Positions 16,458 through 24,852 of a stretch of DNA of 38,914 bases are shown here, piece by piece; position 1 is the first letter of the stretch, and the number at the start of each line of letters is the position of its first letter. The position numbers and the translations under genes are program-made. Below the pieces are notes generated by a model that was given only the letters and a program-made list of their open reading frames with translations, was not told where the DNA came from and did no database searches. Location of the stretch: contig PJER01000023.1 of NCBI GenBank assembly GCA_002825465.1, forward strand, positions 1-38,914, written 5' to 3'. Source of the DNA: Candidatus Thorarchaeota archaeon MP8T_1 (GTDB lineage Archaea; Asgardarchaeota; Thorarchaeia; Thorarchaeales; Thorarchaeaceae).

Positions 16458-17345
16458 TTATTTTCCCTCCAATGGATGAGTCACATATGAGACCTTCAAA
16501 TTCTTTGAGATGATTGCCTTACTCTGTCGTGCAGCCCAGCACTGAACTGCAACTCCAACAGGAAGGCTTGCAGGATGTCTCATTGCATAATCAACTTTAA
16601 CACCGAGAACTGTTGTGTTTCCACCAAGACCCATGGGTCCAATACCAGTAGTATTGATGGCTTCCATGATCTCTTTCTCAATCTGTGCCACTTCAGGTTC
16701 TGGATGATGATCATCGAGGGGCCTCATGAGCTGTTGTTTGGCTATTTTTATGGCAATATCAGCGCCACCACCAATTCCTACTCCGATGATATTTGGAGCA
16801 CAAGCCTCACCCATGTATCTCATTGCGTTATCAACAACGAGTTTCTTTACTCCAGTAAGACCGACCCCAGGCTTGAGCATACCAACAATGGATGCATTCT
16901 CACTGCCACCACCCTTTGGAAAAACAGTGATTTCGAGAGAATCACCTTCAACAATCTCCCAGTTAATCCAAGGTATCTTCGCACCTGTGTTATCACCAGA
17001 ATTTCCACCTACGATAGGATTCACTGCATTAGGACGTAGAGGGACCTCAGCTGTTGCTTTTTTAGTTCCCTCAGTTAGAGCCCTCTTTATCTCCCCAATG
17101 AAGGGGAACTTCTCACCAACCTTGACATAGAAAATTATGATTCCGGTGTCTTGACACATCGGAACACCAGGTTCAGCAATTTTCATATTTGTCAAAATAG
17201 CAGATAACTGTGTCTTCGCAGTTTCATTTGTTTCGCGTTCAAGCGCGGCCTTCAGTGCTTTCTCTACATCTTTCGGAAGTACTGTTGCTGCTTTCTTGAG
17301 AAGACGAAATGTTGTATCATGAATAACTTGGTATGGATCTTCCAT
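16458..17345 (-). CDS. fumA: Fumarate hydratase class I, alpha subunit
   Basis: 295 residues from ATG 17345. The catalytic subunit holds the three cysteines of the labile [4Fe-4S] cluster: in PMCQDTGI, GEACAPNIIGVGIGGGAD, and VQCWAARQ. Other family phrases: RPNAVNPIVGGNSGDNTG, FPKGGGSEN, GPMGLGGNTTVLGV. A longer frame begins at ATG 17411, but that lies at or before the transcript start predicted from TATA-like GTAATATAG (17425-17433 on the minus strand) and adds 22 residues not typical of the family. First gene of the fumAB pair; forms a heterodimer with the beta subunit. Confidence 0.9.
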   Translation of the reverse strand: MEDPYQVIHDTTFRLLKKAATVLPKDVEKALKAALERETNETAKTQLSAILTNMKIAEPGVPMCQDTGIIIFYVKVGEKFPFIGEIKRALTEGTKKATAEVPLRPNAVNPIVGGNSGDNTGAKIPWINWEIVEGDSLEITVFPKGGGSENASIVGMLKPGVGLTGVKKLVVDNAMRYMGEACAPNIIGVGIGGGADIAIKIAKQQLMRPLDDHHPEPEVAQIEKEIMEAINTTGIGPMGLGGNTTVLGVKVDYAMRHPASLPVGVAVQCWAARQSKAIISKNLKVSYVTHPLEGK

Positions 17346-17424
17346 CTGATCAGCTTCTGAACAGTCGTTTTGAAGAGCTATACTTACTCTCCAGACATGG
17401 GTCGATGGCATATGGGTGTCTAAT

Positions 17425-17457
17425 CTATATTACTATTGAACCACTGACACTATATAG
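17425..17457. promoter_or_regulatory. Divergent TATA boxes, fumarase and prepilin peptidase
   Basis: GTAATATAG on the minus strand (17425-17433) serves fumarase alpha; TATATAG on the plus strand (17451-17457) serves the prepilin peptidase gene starting at 17496. The boxes are only 17 bp apart, so polymerases on the two sides would compete. Confidence 0.45.
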
Positions 17458-17495
17458 GAGAGAACGTATCAAAGGTCAGTGGAGTCGAGCAAAAC

Positions 17496-17975
17496 ATGGA
17501 ATTAGTGATTACAGTTTCAACAATCTCATCATTCAGTTTCATGACAGGTCTGTTCATCATTTATTCTGTATTCGACCTTCGCTATCGAAAGATTCCAAAT
17601 CGAGTCATGTTAATTGGAGGAATACTAGGAATCGGAGTCATTTTACTTTCAGGACATCTTATAGAGAATGTATTTTTGCATCTGATATCTGTGATTCTTA
17701 CACTGATTCTTGGATATGTCCTTTTTCGAATAGGTTCTCTAGGAGGAGCAGATGTAAAAACTCTCTTGACAATTGCAATTGTCAGTCCTGGTGTAGAATT
17801 CGCGGATTGGAATGATCCTCTACTGGAAGGCATTTTGATTGTGGGGGTGCTTTTTATCACAACTTTGATGGCGGGATATCTCATTTCAAAAAGGAAAACG
17901 GAGAACTCTGTTATCCCCCTAATTCCAGTCTTGTTTAGTGTATATTTGGTCCTGCAGTTATTAGCTCTATTCTAG
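17496..17975 (+). CDS. Type IV prepilin peptidase, A24 family
   Basis: 159 residues with about five membrane segments. The two catalytic aspartates of the A24 aspartyl proteases are visible: D27 in FDLRYRKIPN and D86 in the GxGD-type motif GGADVK. Such enzymes (FlaK/PibD in archaea) cut class III signal peptides of archaellins and pilins in the membrane. It is at the short end for the family, closer to the TadV/CpaA-like minimal form without methyltransferase domain. No pilin or pilus assembly ATPase is adjacent. Its stop codon overlaps the stop of the convergent KaiC-like gene by two bases. Confidence 0.85.
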   Translation: MELVITVSTISSFSFMTGLFIIYSVFDLRYRKIPNRVMLIGGILGIGVILLSGHLIENVFLHLISVILTLILGYVLFRIGSLGGADVKTLLTIAIVSPGVEFADWNDPLLEGILIVGVLFITTLMAGYLISKRKTENSVIPLIPVLFSVYLVLQLLALF

Positions 17976-18709
17976 TGTTTTTTTCCAGTTGAACTCTTAC
18001 TGGACTGTACCTCGATTCCCTTCTTACTAATCGTGAATGTGTGTTTCTTGAGACTGTGTGAGGTCTGACGCATTTTCCAGATGAGCATGTCGCGTTTCAA
18101 AGTACCTCTGTCTTCAACAAGATTTAGTGAAATCAATCCTTGAGTAACAAATTGCTCCACGCCAGCTCGACTCTGTGCTTCAGGATCAATTGTTTCACTA
18201 ATTAATAACGATGTAACTTTGAGCTCTCGTAATAATGCGCTTATCTGGAAAAGCTCACTCCGAACTTCTGAAGGATCGTCAAATTTCATTTCGAGTGCAG
18301 AAACACAATCGATAACCAATCTTTTAGCTTTTGAGGCCTCAATTGCACGATAGATTTCTCTTGCTAGGGTGCTAATATCAAAACCACGACGTAGTGCATA
18401 ATCACCATAAGCAGGAAGACCAGCTTTATTCGATGCAGCATCAATAATGATAAGAGTATTCTTCGCCTCTAGCTCATCAAGGTCCCATCCAAACTCTTTA
18501 GCTTCGACTTTGAGCTCGGTAGGTCTGGTTTCAAGTGTTACAAACACTCCTGGTTCATTACATTTTGAAGCACCATGAAACAAGAATTGAAGACCAAAAA
18601 TTGTCTTTCCGGATCCAGTTCCCCCAGAAACTAGAGTAGTACTACCCTCTACGAGACCTCCACCAATCAGCTCATCAAGACCTGAAATGCCAGTTTTCGT
18701 TCGAGTCAT
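17972..18709 (-). CDS. KaiC-like RecA-fold ATPase
   Basis: 245 residues with a single KaiC domain: N-terminal TGISGLDELIGGGLVEGSTT, Walker A SGGTGSGKT (about 29-37), the ETRPTEL catalytic Glu region, and Walker B RLVIDCVSAL (about 133-142), then VTQGLISLNLVEDRGTLKRDM. The C-terminal 20 residues are basic and Ser-rich. Archaeal single-domain KaiC relatives take part in archaellum control (FlaH), stress or signalling. It starts 3 nt after the Lrp/AsnC-type regulator gene ends, so they form an operon. Which of the many KaiC-like subfamilies it belongs to is not clear. Confidence 0.85.
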   Translation of the reverse strand: MTRTKTGISGLDELIGGGLVEGSTTLVSGGTGSGKTIFGLQFLFHGASKCNEPGVFVTLETRPTELKVEAKEFGWDLDELEAKNTLIIIDAASNKAGLPAYGDYALRRGFDISTLAREIYRAIEASKAKRLVIDCVSALEMKFDDPSEVRSELFQISALLRELKVTSLLISETIDPEAQSRAGVEQFVTQGLISLNLVEDRGTLKRDMLIWKMRQTSHSLKKHTFTISKKGIEVQSSKSSTGKKH

Positions 18710-18712
18710 GTA

Positions 18713-19195
18713 CTAATCATCTCTTTCATCAAGCATTCCACTAATCTCCCAACCCTTTACAATGGAACTCATTTGCTTCATTGTTACTTTAACGATGTCA
18801 GGAGACTTTCGTAATCTTTCTACACGCTCTTTCAAATCATCATCATGCTTACCTAATATTACTGCATGGAGAATCCTAGGTTCACTATCTAATGCAATCC
18901 AAAGATATTGGTCTTTTTCACTGAGTTCTATAGCGAACGACTTAGTACGTTCTTCACTAATCTCAGGTAGGATATGTCCACCAATTTCAATAGTGAGTAA
19001 TGCGGATGTCTTGAAGTCTAATGCTTCTGGTCTCACTAATGCACAGAACCGGGTCACTGTTTTGTTTTCTTTAAGACGACGTGCACGAAAGTGGATAGTC
19101 GTATCAGGTTGATTCAAATCTTCAGCTATCTGTGTGAATGGTCTTTTGGCATCTTGTTGTAAGATACGAATTAATTTTCTATCTAGCTGGTCCAT
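18713..19195 (-). CDS. Lrp/AsnC-family transcription regulator
   Basis: 160 residues. N-terminal winged helix (MDQLDRKLIRILQQDAKRPFTQIAEDLNQPDTTIHFRARRL region, 1-45) of Lrp/AsnC type, then a RAM-like alpha/beta effector domain (ALVRPEALDFKTSALLTIEIGG ... HAVILGKHDDDLKERVERL). Family members form octamers and bind DNA in response to amino acids. It is the first gene of the kaiC-like operon. No strong SD is seen before ATG 19195; TATA-like CTTAATAATAC lies on the minus strand at 19258-19268, consistent with a short leader. Confidence 0.85.
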   Translation of the reverse strand: MDQLDRKLIRILQQDAKRPFTQIAEDLNQPDTTIHFRARRLKENKTVTRFCALVRPEALDFKTSALLTIEIGGHILPEISEERTKSFAIELSEKDQYLWIALDSEPRILHAVILGKHDDDLKERVERLRKSPDIVKVTMKQMSSIVKGWEISGMLDERDD

Positions 19196-19257
19196 GATCT
19201 AGACTACCACCTTCCCCGTCAGGAGAGTTTCTGCGCACCTCATAATCTTCTCAGGCG

Positions 19258-19268
19258 TATTATTAAGG
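19258..19268 (-). promoter_or_regulatory. TATA-like box for the Lrp-kaiC operon
   Basis: CTTAATAATAC on the minus strand about 63-73 bp before ATG 19195. Lrp family genes are usually autoregulated, so operators are expected nearby; none was picked out by eye. Confidence 0.35.
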
Positions 19269-19366
19269 ATTGTTTGTGCGATTCGCAATCCATTTGGGAT
19301 AGATTGAGGAATCTACTACGAACCTGTCGATTGGAGAGTGGGAAATTAGTGAAATATGTAAATTTC

Positions 19367-19732
19367 TCAACTCGGTGGTTGATTAATAATGAAAAGGGCA
19401 TCAGGAGGGATAGAGAATGCATAGATAAGAGTCCAGAGGACAGTCCAGAGCATCAGATATGAGAAAAGTGAATTGGTAATCATTTTCTGCATACCTCCTA
19501 ACTCTTTGGGTTCAACCTCTAGTAGGTATCGTATGACATATAGACTTAGTATATAGACCAAGAACCCGAAAAGAACACCCCTTGTACCAGCAAAGGATTG
19601 CCCACCAAGACCACAGACAAGAGCACTAATCATGGCAAAGAAAATCTTGACATAGTACTGCTGATCATTTGGGGAGTCAGCCCATCTACCAAAAAGTCTA
19701 TTGAAGATGTTCTTCAGTGGGGTAAGGTCCAT
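19367..19732 (-). CDS. EMC6-like three-TM membrane protein
   Basis: 121 residues with membrane segments at about 27-46, 50-70 and 87-107. The pattern matches EMC6/Rab5IP (PF07019): a YVKIFFAMISALVCGLGG first segment, an RGVLFGFLVYILSLYVIRYLL second one, and a GGMQKMITNSLFSYLMLWTVLW third one, the last strongly like the C-terminal segment of eukaryotic EMC6. EMC6 packs against EMC3 in the ER membrane protein complex that inserts transmembrane helices; archaeal and Asgard homologues of this superfamily have been described. GGTGG lies 9 nt before ATG 19732. It is divergent from the NFACT gene, itself linked to co-translational quality control. No EMC3/YidC-like partner is in the window. Confidence 0.6.
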   Translation of the reverse strand: MDLTPLKNIFNRLFGRWADSPNDQQYYVKIFFAMISALVCGLGGQSFAGTRGVLFGFLVYILSLYVIRYLLEVEPKELGGMQKMITNSLFSYLMLWTVLWTLIYAFSIPPDALFIINQPPS

Positions 19733-19819
19733 ATCTATAAACCACCTAGTAGAACGTGTTTCAATCGACTATGTTATAATAGTGTCGGTTTGATAAGCAA
19801 AATGAACTGGTGAACTTTA

Positions 19820-21844
19820 ATGAAAGATTCGATGAGTAATATTGACATTCGGTTGATACTACCTGAGTTACGTGAAGCAGCAGAAGGTGCGTTCATTAAG
19901 AATGTCTATCAGTATGGTGAGATCTTCGTTTTGAAATTGTATCAACCAGGAGGTGATTCGACAAACCTACTCATTCATCCAGGATCAAGGGTTCACCTTA
20001 CAGAATATCTGCGAAAAGCACCTCGGCAACCTCCAAAGTTTTGTAGTGTCCTTAGAAAATATTTGAGAGAGAAACGAATAATCTCAATCAAGCAACATGA
20101 CCTTGATCGTATTCTGATAATTGAAGTTGGAAGTGATGATGAAACATACAAACTTGTTGCTGAGATGTTTGGGATGGGAAATTTGCTTCTTCTAGACCCC
20201 AAAGACACCATCTTTGTTGCAATGCGATACAGACGGATGAGGGACAGAGATATCATTCCAAAGGCACAGTATGTTTTCCCTCCACTACGCGGAGAAGATT
20301 TGTTCAGTATAAATGATGACTCGTTTGAATCATTGCTCACAGATTCCAATGCAAACATTGTTCGAACCCTTGCCAGTAGGTTGAATCTTGATTCGCTAAG
20401 TTGTGAAGAGATTTGTGCGTTATCTTCAGTTTCGTCTAATGTCATGGTTCCGGAGATTGATAGTCAGACACTCTCAGATTTGAAGAAGGGATTTTCGGAA
20501 TTTATTGGTAAACTAAGGACTGGTGTTTCTAATCCAAATGTGATTCTTGATAATGAACCATCTGATGAAGAGGATTCACCTGAATATGTTGCATTTTCAC
20601 CCTTTCCATTTGAACTCTACAGAGATATGCCTTCTGAAAACTTTGATACATTCAGTCAGGCTCTTGACGAGTTCTTTGGAGTGTCAGATAGTGAGTTAGA
20701 AGACGAAGAACTTCAGAGTGCCTTATCTAAAGAACAGGAACGACTTCAAAGAATTATCGACAAACAGGGAGAAGGTATTGACAGCCTGAAAGAAAAGGCT
20801 GAGCAACAAAGAATCATTGGAGAGCTGATCTATTCTTATTTTACAATTACCCAAGAAGTTCTTGAAACTGTATCCAAGGCAAGAGCTGATGGACATTCGT
20901 GGGATGTTATCATTCACAAAATTGAGGAGGGAAAAGCAAAGGGAATACCATCTGCAAGGATAATCGAGCGAATAATCCCATCACAAGGGCAGATAATTGC
21001 AAATCTCAATGATACACAAGTGACTCTCGATATCAGACTCACTGCTCAAGATAATGCTGCACGAGCATATGATATTGCAAAGAAATCAGAGAATAAGGTC
21101 AAAGGAGCTAAGTTGCAGATTGAAAGAACTAAAGCGAAGCTTGAGAAACTTGAAGTAAGCATCTCAGAACCAGATGAAAAGCAAGCTCCAGTAAAGATAC
21201 GACAGAGACGATGGTATGAGAAATTTCGTTGGTTCACATCGTCCGAAGGATATCTTGTTCTTGGTGGAAGAGATGTCAAGACAAATGAGAATCTAGCAAA
21301 ACGACAGATGAGTGCAAATGATGTCTTTCTCCATGCTTCAATACATGGAGCGCCGTATACATTGATAAAAGTCCCAGATGAGGCTCCAGGAAAACAGACA
21401 ATAGATGAAGCTGCACAATTCGCTGTGACTTTTTCAAGAGCTTGGCAAGACGGGCTTTCAGGAGGGGATGCGTTCTGGGTCAATCCGGAACAAGTCAGCT
21501 TCTCTCCACCCTCTGGTGAACATCTACCTGCAGGTTCTGTAATGCTGTATGGAACAAAGAATTACATCCGAAATGTCCCTGTAGAATTATCTGTCGGAGT
21601 TTTACTAGAAGAAGAATATGCAATACCCATATCTGGTCCGCCAACAGCAATTGAAGCAAATTGCGAGTATTCCCTACGGATTGTTCCAGGAGACGAAAAG
21701 AAGGGACAACTAGTAAAAGAAATACAGACTAGATTGAAAGCAATGGTTCCTGAGGACCAAGCCCATCTCGTCAATCAGATTCCTCAGGAAGATTTGATGC
21801 GTGTCCTTCCTGCAGGTGGGGGAAAAGTGGTAAATCCTTCGTGA
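19820..21844 (+). CDS. NFACT family protein, archaeal Rqc2/NEMF
   Basis: 674 residues: NFACT-N domain (1 to about 280, starting MSNIDIRLILPELREAAEGAFIKNVYQYG), coiled-coil segments (about 290-330 and 410-450), and NFACT-R/DUF814 (about 460-580; RRWYEKFRWFTSSEGYLVLGGRD, ANDVFLHASIHGAPYTLIK). NFACT-C-like segment at the end with VLPAGGGKVV. Rqc2/NEMF/RqcH binds the large subunit with peptidyl-tRNA after ribosome splitting and recruits tRNA for C-terminal tailing. GGTGA lies 6 nt before ATG 19820; TATA-like GTTATAATAG at about 19770-19779. Confidence 0.92.
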   Translation: MKDSMSNIDIRLILPELREAAEGAFIKNVYQYGEIFVLKLYQPGGDSTNLLIHPGSRVHLTEYLRKAPRQPPKFCSVLRKYLREKRIISIKQHDLDRILIIEVGSDDETYKLVAEMFGMGNLLLLDPKDTIFVAMRYRRMRDRDIIPKAQYVFPPLRGEDLFSINDDSFESLLTDSNANIVRTLASRLNLDSLSCEEICALSSVSSNVMVPEIDSQTLSDLKKGFSEFIGKLRTGVSNPNVILDNEPSDEEDSPEYVAFSPFPFELYRDMPSENFDTFSQALDEFFGVSDSELEDEELQSALSKEQERLQRIIDKQGEGIDSLKEKAEQQRIIGELIYSYFTITQEVLETVSKARADGHSWDVIIHKIEEGKAKGIPSARIIERIIPSQGQIIANLNDTQVTLDIRLTAQDNAARAYDIAKKSENKVKGAKLQIERTKAKLEKLEVSISEPDEKQAPVKIRQRRWYEKFRWFTSSEGYLVLGGRDVKTNENLAKRQMSANDVFLHASIHGAPYTLIKVPDEAPGKQTIDEAAQFAVTFSRAWQDGLSGGDAFWVNPEQVSFSPPSGEHLPAGSVMLYGTKNYIRNVPVELSVGVLLEEEYAIPISGPPTAIEANCEYSLRIVPGDEKKGQLVKEIQTRLKAMVPEDQAHLVNQIPQEDLMRVLPAGGGKVVNPS

Positions 21845-21960
21845 TTCGATTTGTCATCATTCCATTGCATTACTTCATATACTGAGAGTGGTATAGACAT
21901 ATTTAAAATCGGAGAGATAGAAGTTCAGCTTGAGAAGACACTCTATCAATTAATCAATGA

Positions 21961-22584
21961 GTGTCTGACAAACTTCTTGCGATTGGAGGATGGTTCGTGT
22001 CTAATCCTACTCATTCAATGTTTGTGAAAGATATCATGGAGGTAAATGTTGTAACAATGCCTCCAGATGCAACTGTACTTGAAGTTTCAAAATCCATGGC
22101 CAATATGGATATTGGATCTATTATTGTCATTGACAAGGATAGACCAGTAGGAATCATTACAGAATCTGACATCATTCGTCGTGTGATTGCTGAAGAAAAG
22201 GATGTTAAGAAAACAACCGCATCAGAAATAATGAGTTCACCGATTATTCACGTAGAACCTGGAACCGCTCTTACAGAAGCAATGAGAGTGATGGCGAGGA
22301 GTAACATTAGACGTGTTGCAGTCCTGAAAAATAATTCACTTGCCGGGATTATCACCTCAAGGGACATTCTTCGTTGGTCACCAGAACTCATCGATATTTT
22401 GGTCGAATCACTTAGACTTAGAAATGAAGAGGTCACACGAGATAGGGTAGATGACGAAGATGATGAACTCATCGTATATGGCGGTGAATGTTCAAACTGT
22501 GGAGAGTATTCAACAGACTTGGTTCTTGAGGATGATGAATATCTCTGCGAGTCGTGCCGTGAGAATTGGGATGAAGAAGAATAG
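21961..22584 (+). CDS. CBS-pair protein with C-terminal zinc ribbon
   Basis: 207 residues. Two CBS motifs form one Bateman module (about 20-75 VKDIMEVNVVTMPPDATVLEV ... GIITESDIIRR; 85-140 ASEIMSSPIIHVEPGTAL ... GIITSRDILRW). An acidic linker leads to a zinc ribbon (CSNCGEYSTDL ... CESCRENW, about 177-200). CBS pairs bind adenine nucleotides; the ribbon suggests contact with protein or nucleic acid. GTG 21961 is taken as start although no good SD is visible; ATG 22018 would still keep both CBS motifs. TATA-like ATATTTAAAA lies at 21899-21908. The four-CBS gene follows after 48 nt. Confidence 0.85.
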   Translation: MSDKLLAIGGWFVSNPTHSMFVKDIMEVNVVTMPPDATVLEVSKSMANMDIGSIIVIDKDRPVGIITESDIIRRVIAEEKDVKKTTASEIMSSPIIHVEPGTALTEAMRVMARSNIRRVAVLKNNSLAGIITSRDILRWSPELIDILVESLRLRNEEVTRDRVDDEDDELIVYGGECSNCGEYSTDLVLEDDEYLCESCRENWDEEE

Positions 22585-22632
22585 GTAATTCAACTAGTCC
22601 AGATTTCGTATTCAAATAAGGAGGATGAAAAG

Positions 22633-23436
22633 ATGCAAGTTAGCCAAATTATGATTGAGCCAACCACTATAGATAAAGATCAAAGACTCTCCTATGCCCT
22701 TGAAACACTCAACAAGAAGGGATTGGAGCGACTTGTTGTCGTTCAAGATGGGATGGTTTCTGGAATTATAACCTATGCAGATATCGCAGATAGATTAGGT
22801 GTAAGTAAAGTTGTAGCGCTCTCGATTAAGAGACTACATGTATCAAGTGCAATGACTGATACTGTCATTACTGTGGGACCAGATGATGATGTCACAGATG
22901 TGGCACAGTTGATGATTGAAAGAGGTATGAGTGGATGTCCTGTTGTTGACAAAGAGGACAAACTAGTAGGCGTTATCACTAAAGTTCAGATTTCTAAATT
23001 GGTTGAGAAGTTTAATGATGTGAAGGTCTCAGAGCTTATGACCAAGGAAGACATACTTCAAGTGAATCCTGTGACTCGACTAGTAAAAGCCAGAGGAGAT
23101 ATGCTTGTAGCGGGATATTCAGGAATGCCTGTGACTGATGGAGGGCGCGTATTGGGATTGATTACCGAGAGAATGGTTGCTGATGCAATGGCACGCTTCA
23201 CCGTAGAAGTCCCAGATAAGCATCGAGCAAACCAAGTGAGACAGATTCGAGTTGTAGATGCAATGATGCAACAACCTCCACTGGTTGAACCTAGCGATTC
23301 AATAGCTGATGCAGTCAAGAAAATGATTGATGCCAATCTGAATACTCTCCCAGTAGTAGAGAAGGGTAATAGATTGGTCGGTATGATCAGTAACACAGAC
23401 CTAACTCGTTTCGTTGCAAACAAGTTTAAGGTGTAG
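22633..23436 (+). CDS. Four-CBS-domain protein
   Basis: 267 residues made of four CBS motifs, i.e. two Bateman modules: starts at VSQIMIEPTTI (3), VSSAMTDTVITVGPDDDV (70), VSELMTKEDILQVNPV (132) and VVDAMMQQPPLVEPSDSI (205). There is no attached enzyme or DNA-binding domain. AAGGAGGATG precedes ATG 22633 with a good spacing. Lying just downstream of another CBS protein, it probably shares a transcript and may form a paired adenylate sensor; the regulated target is unknown. The dihydroorotase gene follows after 59 nt. Confidence 0.88.
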   Translation: MQVSQIMIEPTTIDKDQRLSYALETLNKKGLERLVVVQDGMVSGIITYADIADRLGVSKVVALSIKRLHVSSAMTDTVITVGPDDDVTDVAQLMIERGMSGCPVVDKEDKLVGVITKVQISKLVEKFNDVKVSELMTKEDILQVNPVTRLVKARGDMLVAGYSGMPVTDGGRVLGLITERMVADAMARFTVEVPDKHRANQVRQIRVVDAMMQQPPLVEPSDSIADAVKKMIDANLNTLPVVEKGNRLVGMISNTDLTRFVANKFKV

Positions 23437-23495
23437 ATGGCATCTGTATAATATTGGTCATCAGCTAGAACTGACCACATTAATGTGGGAATCAT

Positions 23496-24800
23496 ATGAT
23501 AGCAGACTTGGTCCTAAAAGATGGTATTGTCATTGTAAATGATAGAGAGACCATTCAGTCTCTAGCAATAGAAAACGGTAAGATAGCGGGAATATACAAA
23601 CAAGGAAAAGAACCCACCGGAAAGAAAACAATCGATTGTAGAGGATTTTACATCTTACCTGGGATAATTGACATGCATGTTCACCTTCGTGATCTTGAAC
23701 AATCTGAGAAGGAAGATTATGAAACAGGTACAATGGCAGCAGCTGCTGGTGGAGTTACAACAGTTGTAGACATGCCGAACTCAAATCCTCCTGTATTGAC
23801 ACGAAAAGTGCTAGATCAGAAGATTGCGAGTGCTGTAGAAAAACGCTATGTGAACGTGGGTTTCTACGCAGGAGTTGGGAAAATCTTTGATGCTTCTATG
23901 GTTCCTGATATTCTCGGTCTCAAAGTCTATCCACATTCTCCATTACTCTATGGAATCAAATATGATGAAAAACGGATAAAGTACTGCTATCAAATTGCTA
24001 GCAAACATAATCTCCCTCTTCTTTTTCATCCGGACTCATCATCAAAAGAAGAAATACCAAAGACAAGAGAGGAATTCTTCTTACTTCATAGCTGTGAGAG
24101 TGAAGTCAAGTCACTTCAAGCATTTCTAGATGCAAAAGAGGAGTATGAAACAAGACTTCATGTGTGTCATGTTAGTTGTGCGGCAACAGCCAGATTGATT
24201 CTAGAACATAGAGCCGAACAAACTCTGACCGCGGAAGCAACACCTCATCACATGTTTTTGTCTGGTGATAACTTCCCTTATGACGATGGTATAGCAAAGA
24301 TGTTACCACCACTAAGGTCTCCGTACGATAATGAGATGCTTACTCAAGCTCTATGCGTGAAATGTGCAATAGATTGTGTAGCTTCTGATCACGCACCGCA
24401 TCTTGCAACTGAGAAGACTGCACCGTTCCTAGATGCAGCATCAGGTATTCCAGGCTTAGAAACTACATTACCATTAATGCTTACTGAGGTGTTCGAAGGA
24501 AGAATTAGCTGGATTGACTACCTTAGGTGTTGTTGCTCCGGACCTGCTTCAGTACTAGGAATTCCGAATAAAGGGATACTAGCTGAAGGATTTGATGCAG
24601 ATATTGTCATTGTCAAAAGACAAGAATGGATGATTTCCGGAGAGAACTTCTATTCTAAAGCAAAGATTACCCCTTTTGAGGGAAGACGAGTATTAGCTAA
24701 ACCAACCACAACCATCGTTGATGGGCAAGTCGTATTTCACGATGGAGAGTTTATGGTAGGACCAGGAATTGTAGGCACAGTACCGGTACGAAAGGTGTAA
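23496..24800 (+). CDS. pyrC: Dihydroorotase
   Basis: 434 residues, type I dihydroorotase of the amidohydrolase superfamily. The metal motif DMHVHLRD is at about 59-66, followed by EDYETGTMAAAAGGVTTVVDMPNSNP; later metal ligands are in HVCHVS and the catalytic Asp in CVASDHAPH. It closes N-carbamoyl-L-aspartate to dihydroorotate in pyrimidine synthesis. Allantoinase and hydantoinase share the fold, but the VDMPNSNPP and SDHAPH combination fits pyrC. ATG 23496 lacks a strong SD (GGGAATCAT upstream). No other pyr genes are in the window. Confidence 0.92.
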   Translation: MIADLVLKDGIVIVNDRETIQSLAIENGKIAGIYKQGKEPTGKKTIDCRGFYILPGIIDMHVHLRDLEQSEKEDYETGTMAAAAGGVTTVVDMPNSNPPVLTRKVLDQKIASAVEKRYVNVGFYAGVGKIFDASMVPDILGLKVYPHSPLLYGIKYDEKRIKYCYQIASKHNLPLLFHPDSSSKEEIPKTREEFFLLHSCESEVKSLQAFLDAKEEYETRLHVCHVSCAATARLILEHRAEQTLTAEATPHHMFLSGDNFPYDDGIAKMLPPLRSPYDNEMLTQALCVKCAIDCVASDHAPHLATEKTAPFLDAASGIPGLETTLPLMLTEVFEGRISWIDYLRCCCSGPASVLGIPNKGILAEGFDADIVIVKRQEWMISGENFYSKAKITPFEGRRVLAKPTTTIVDGQVVFHDGEFMVGPGIVGTVPVRKV

Positions 24801-24852
24801 TTACTCAAAACAAATAACGTGAGCCTGTACAAATCCAAGTGAGTTGATACAG

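Noticed and set aside
19735..19744. TTTATAGAT as TATA box of the EMC6-like gene
   Set aside because: It lies directly next to the ATG at 19732, so transcription would start inside the gene. GGTGG further upstream fits an SD instead.
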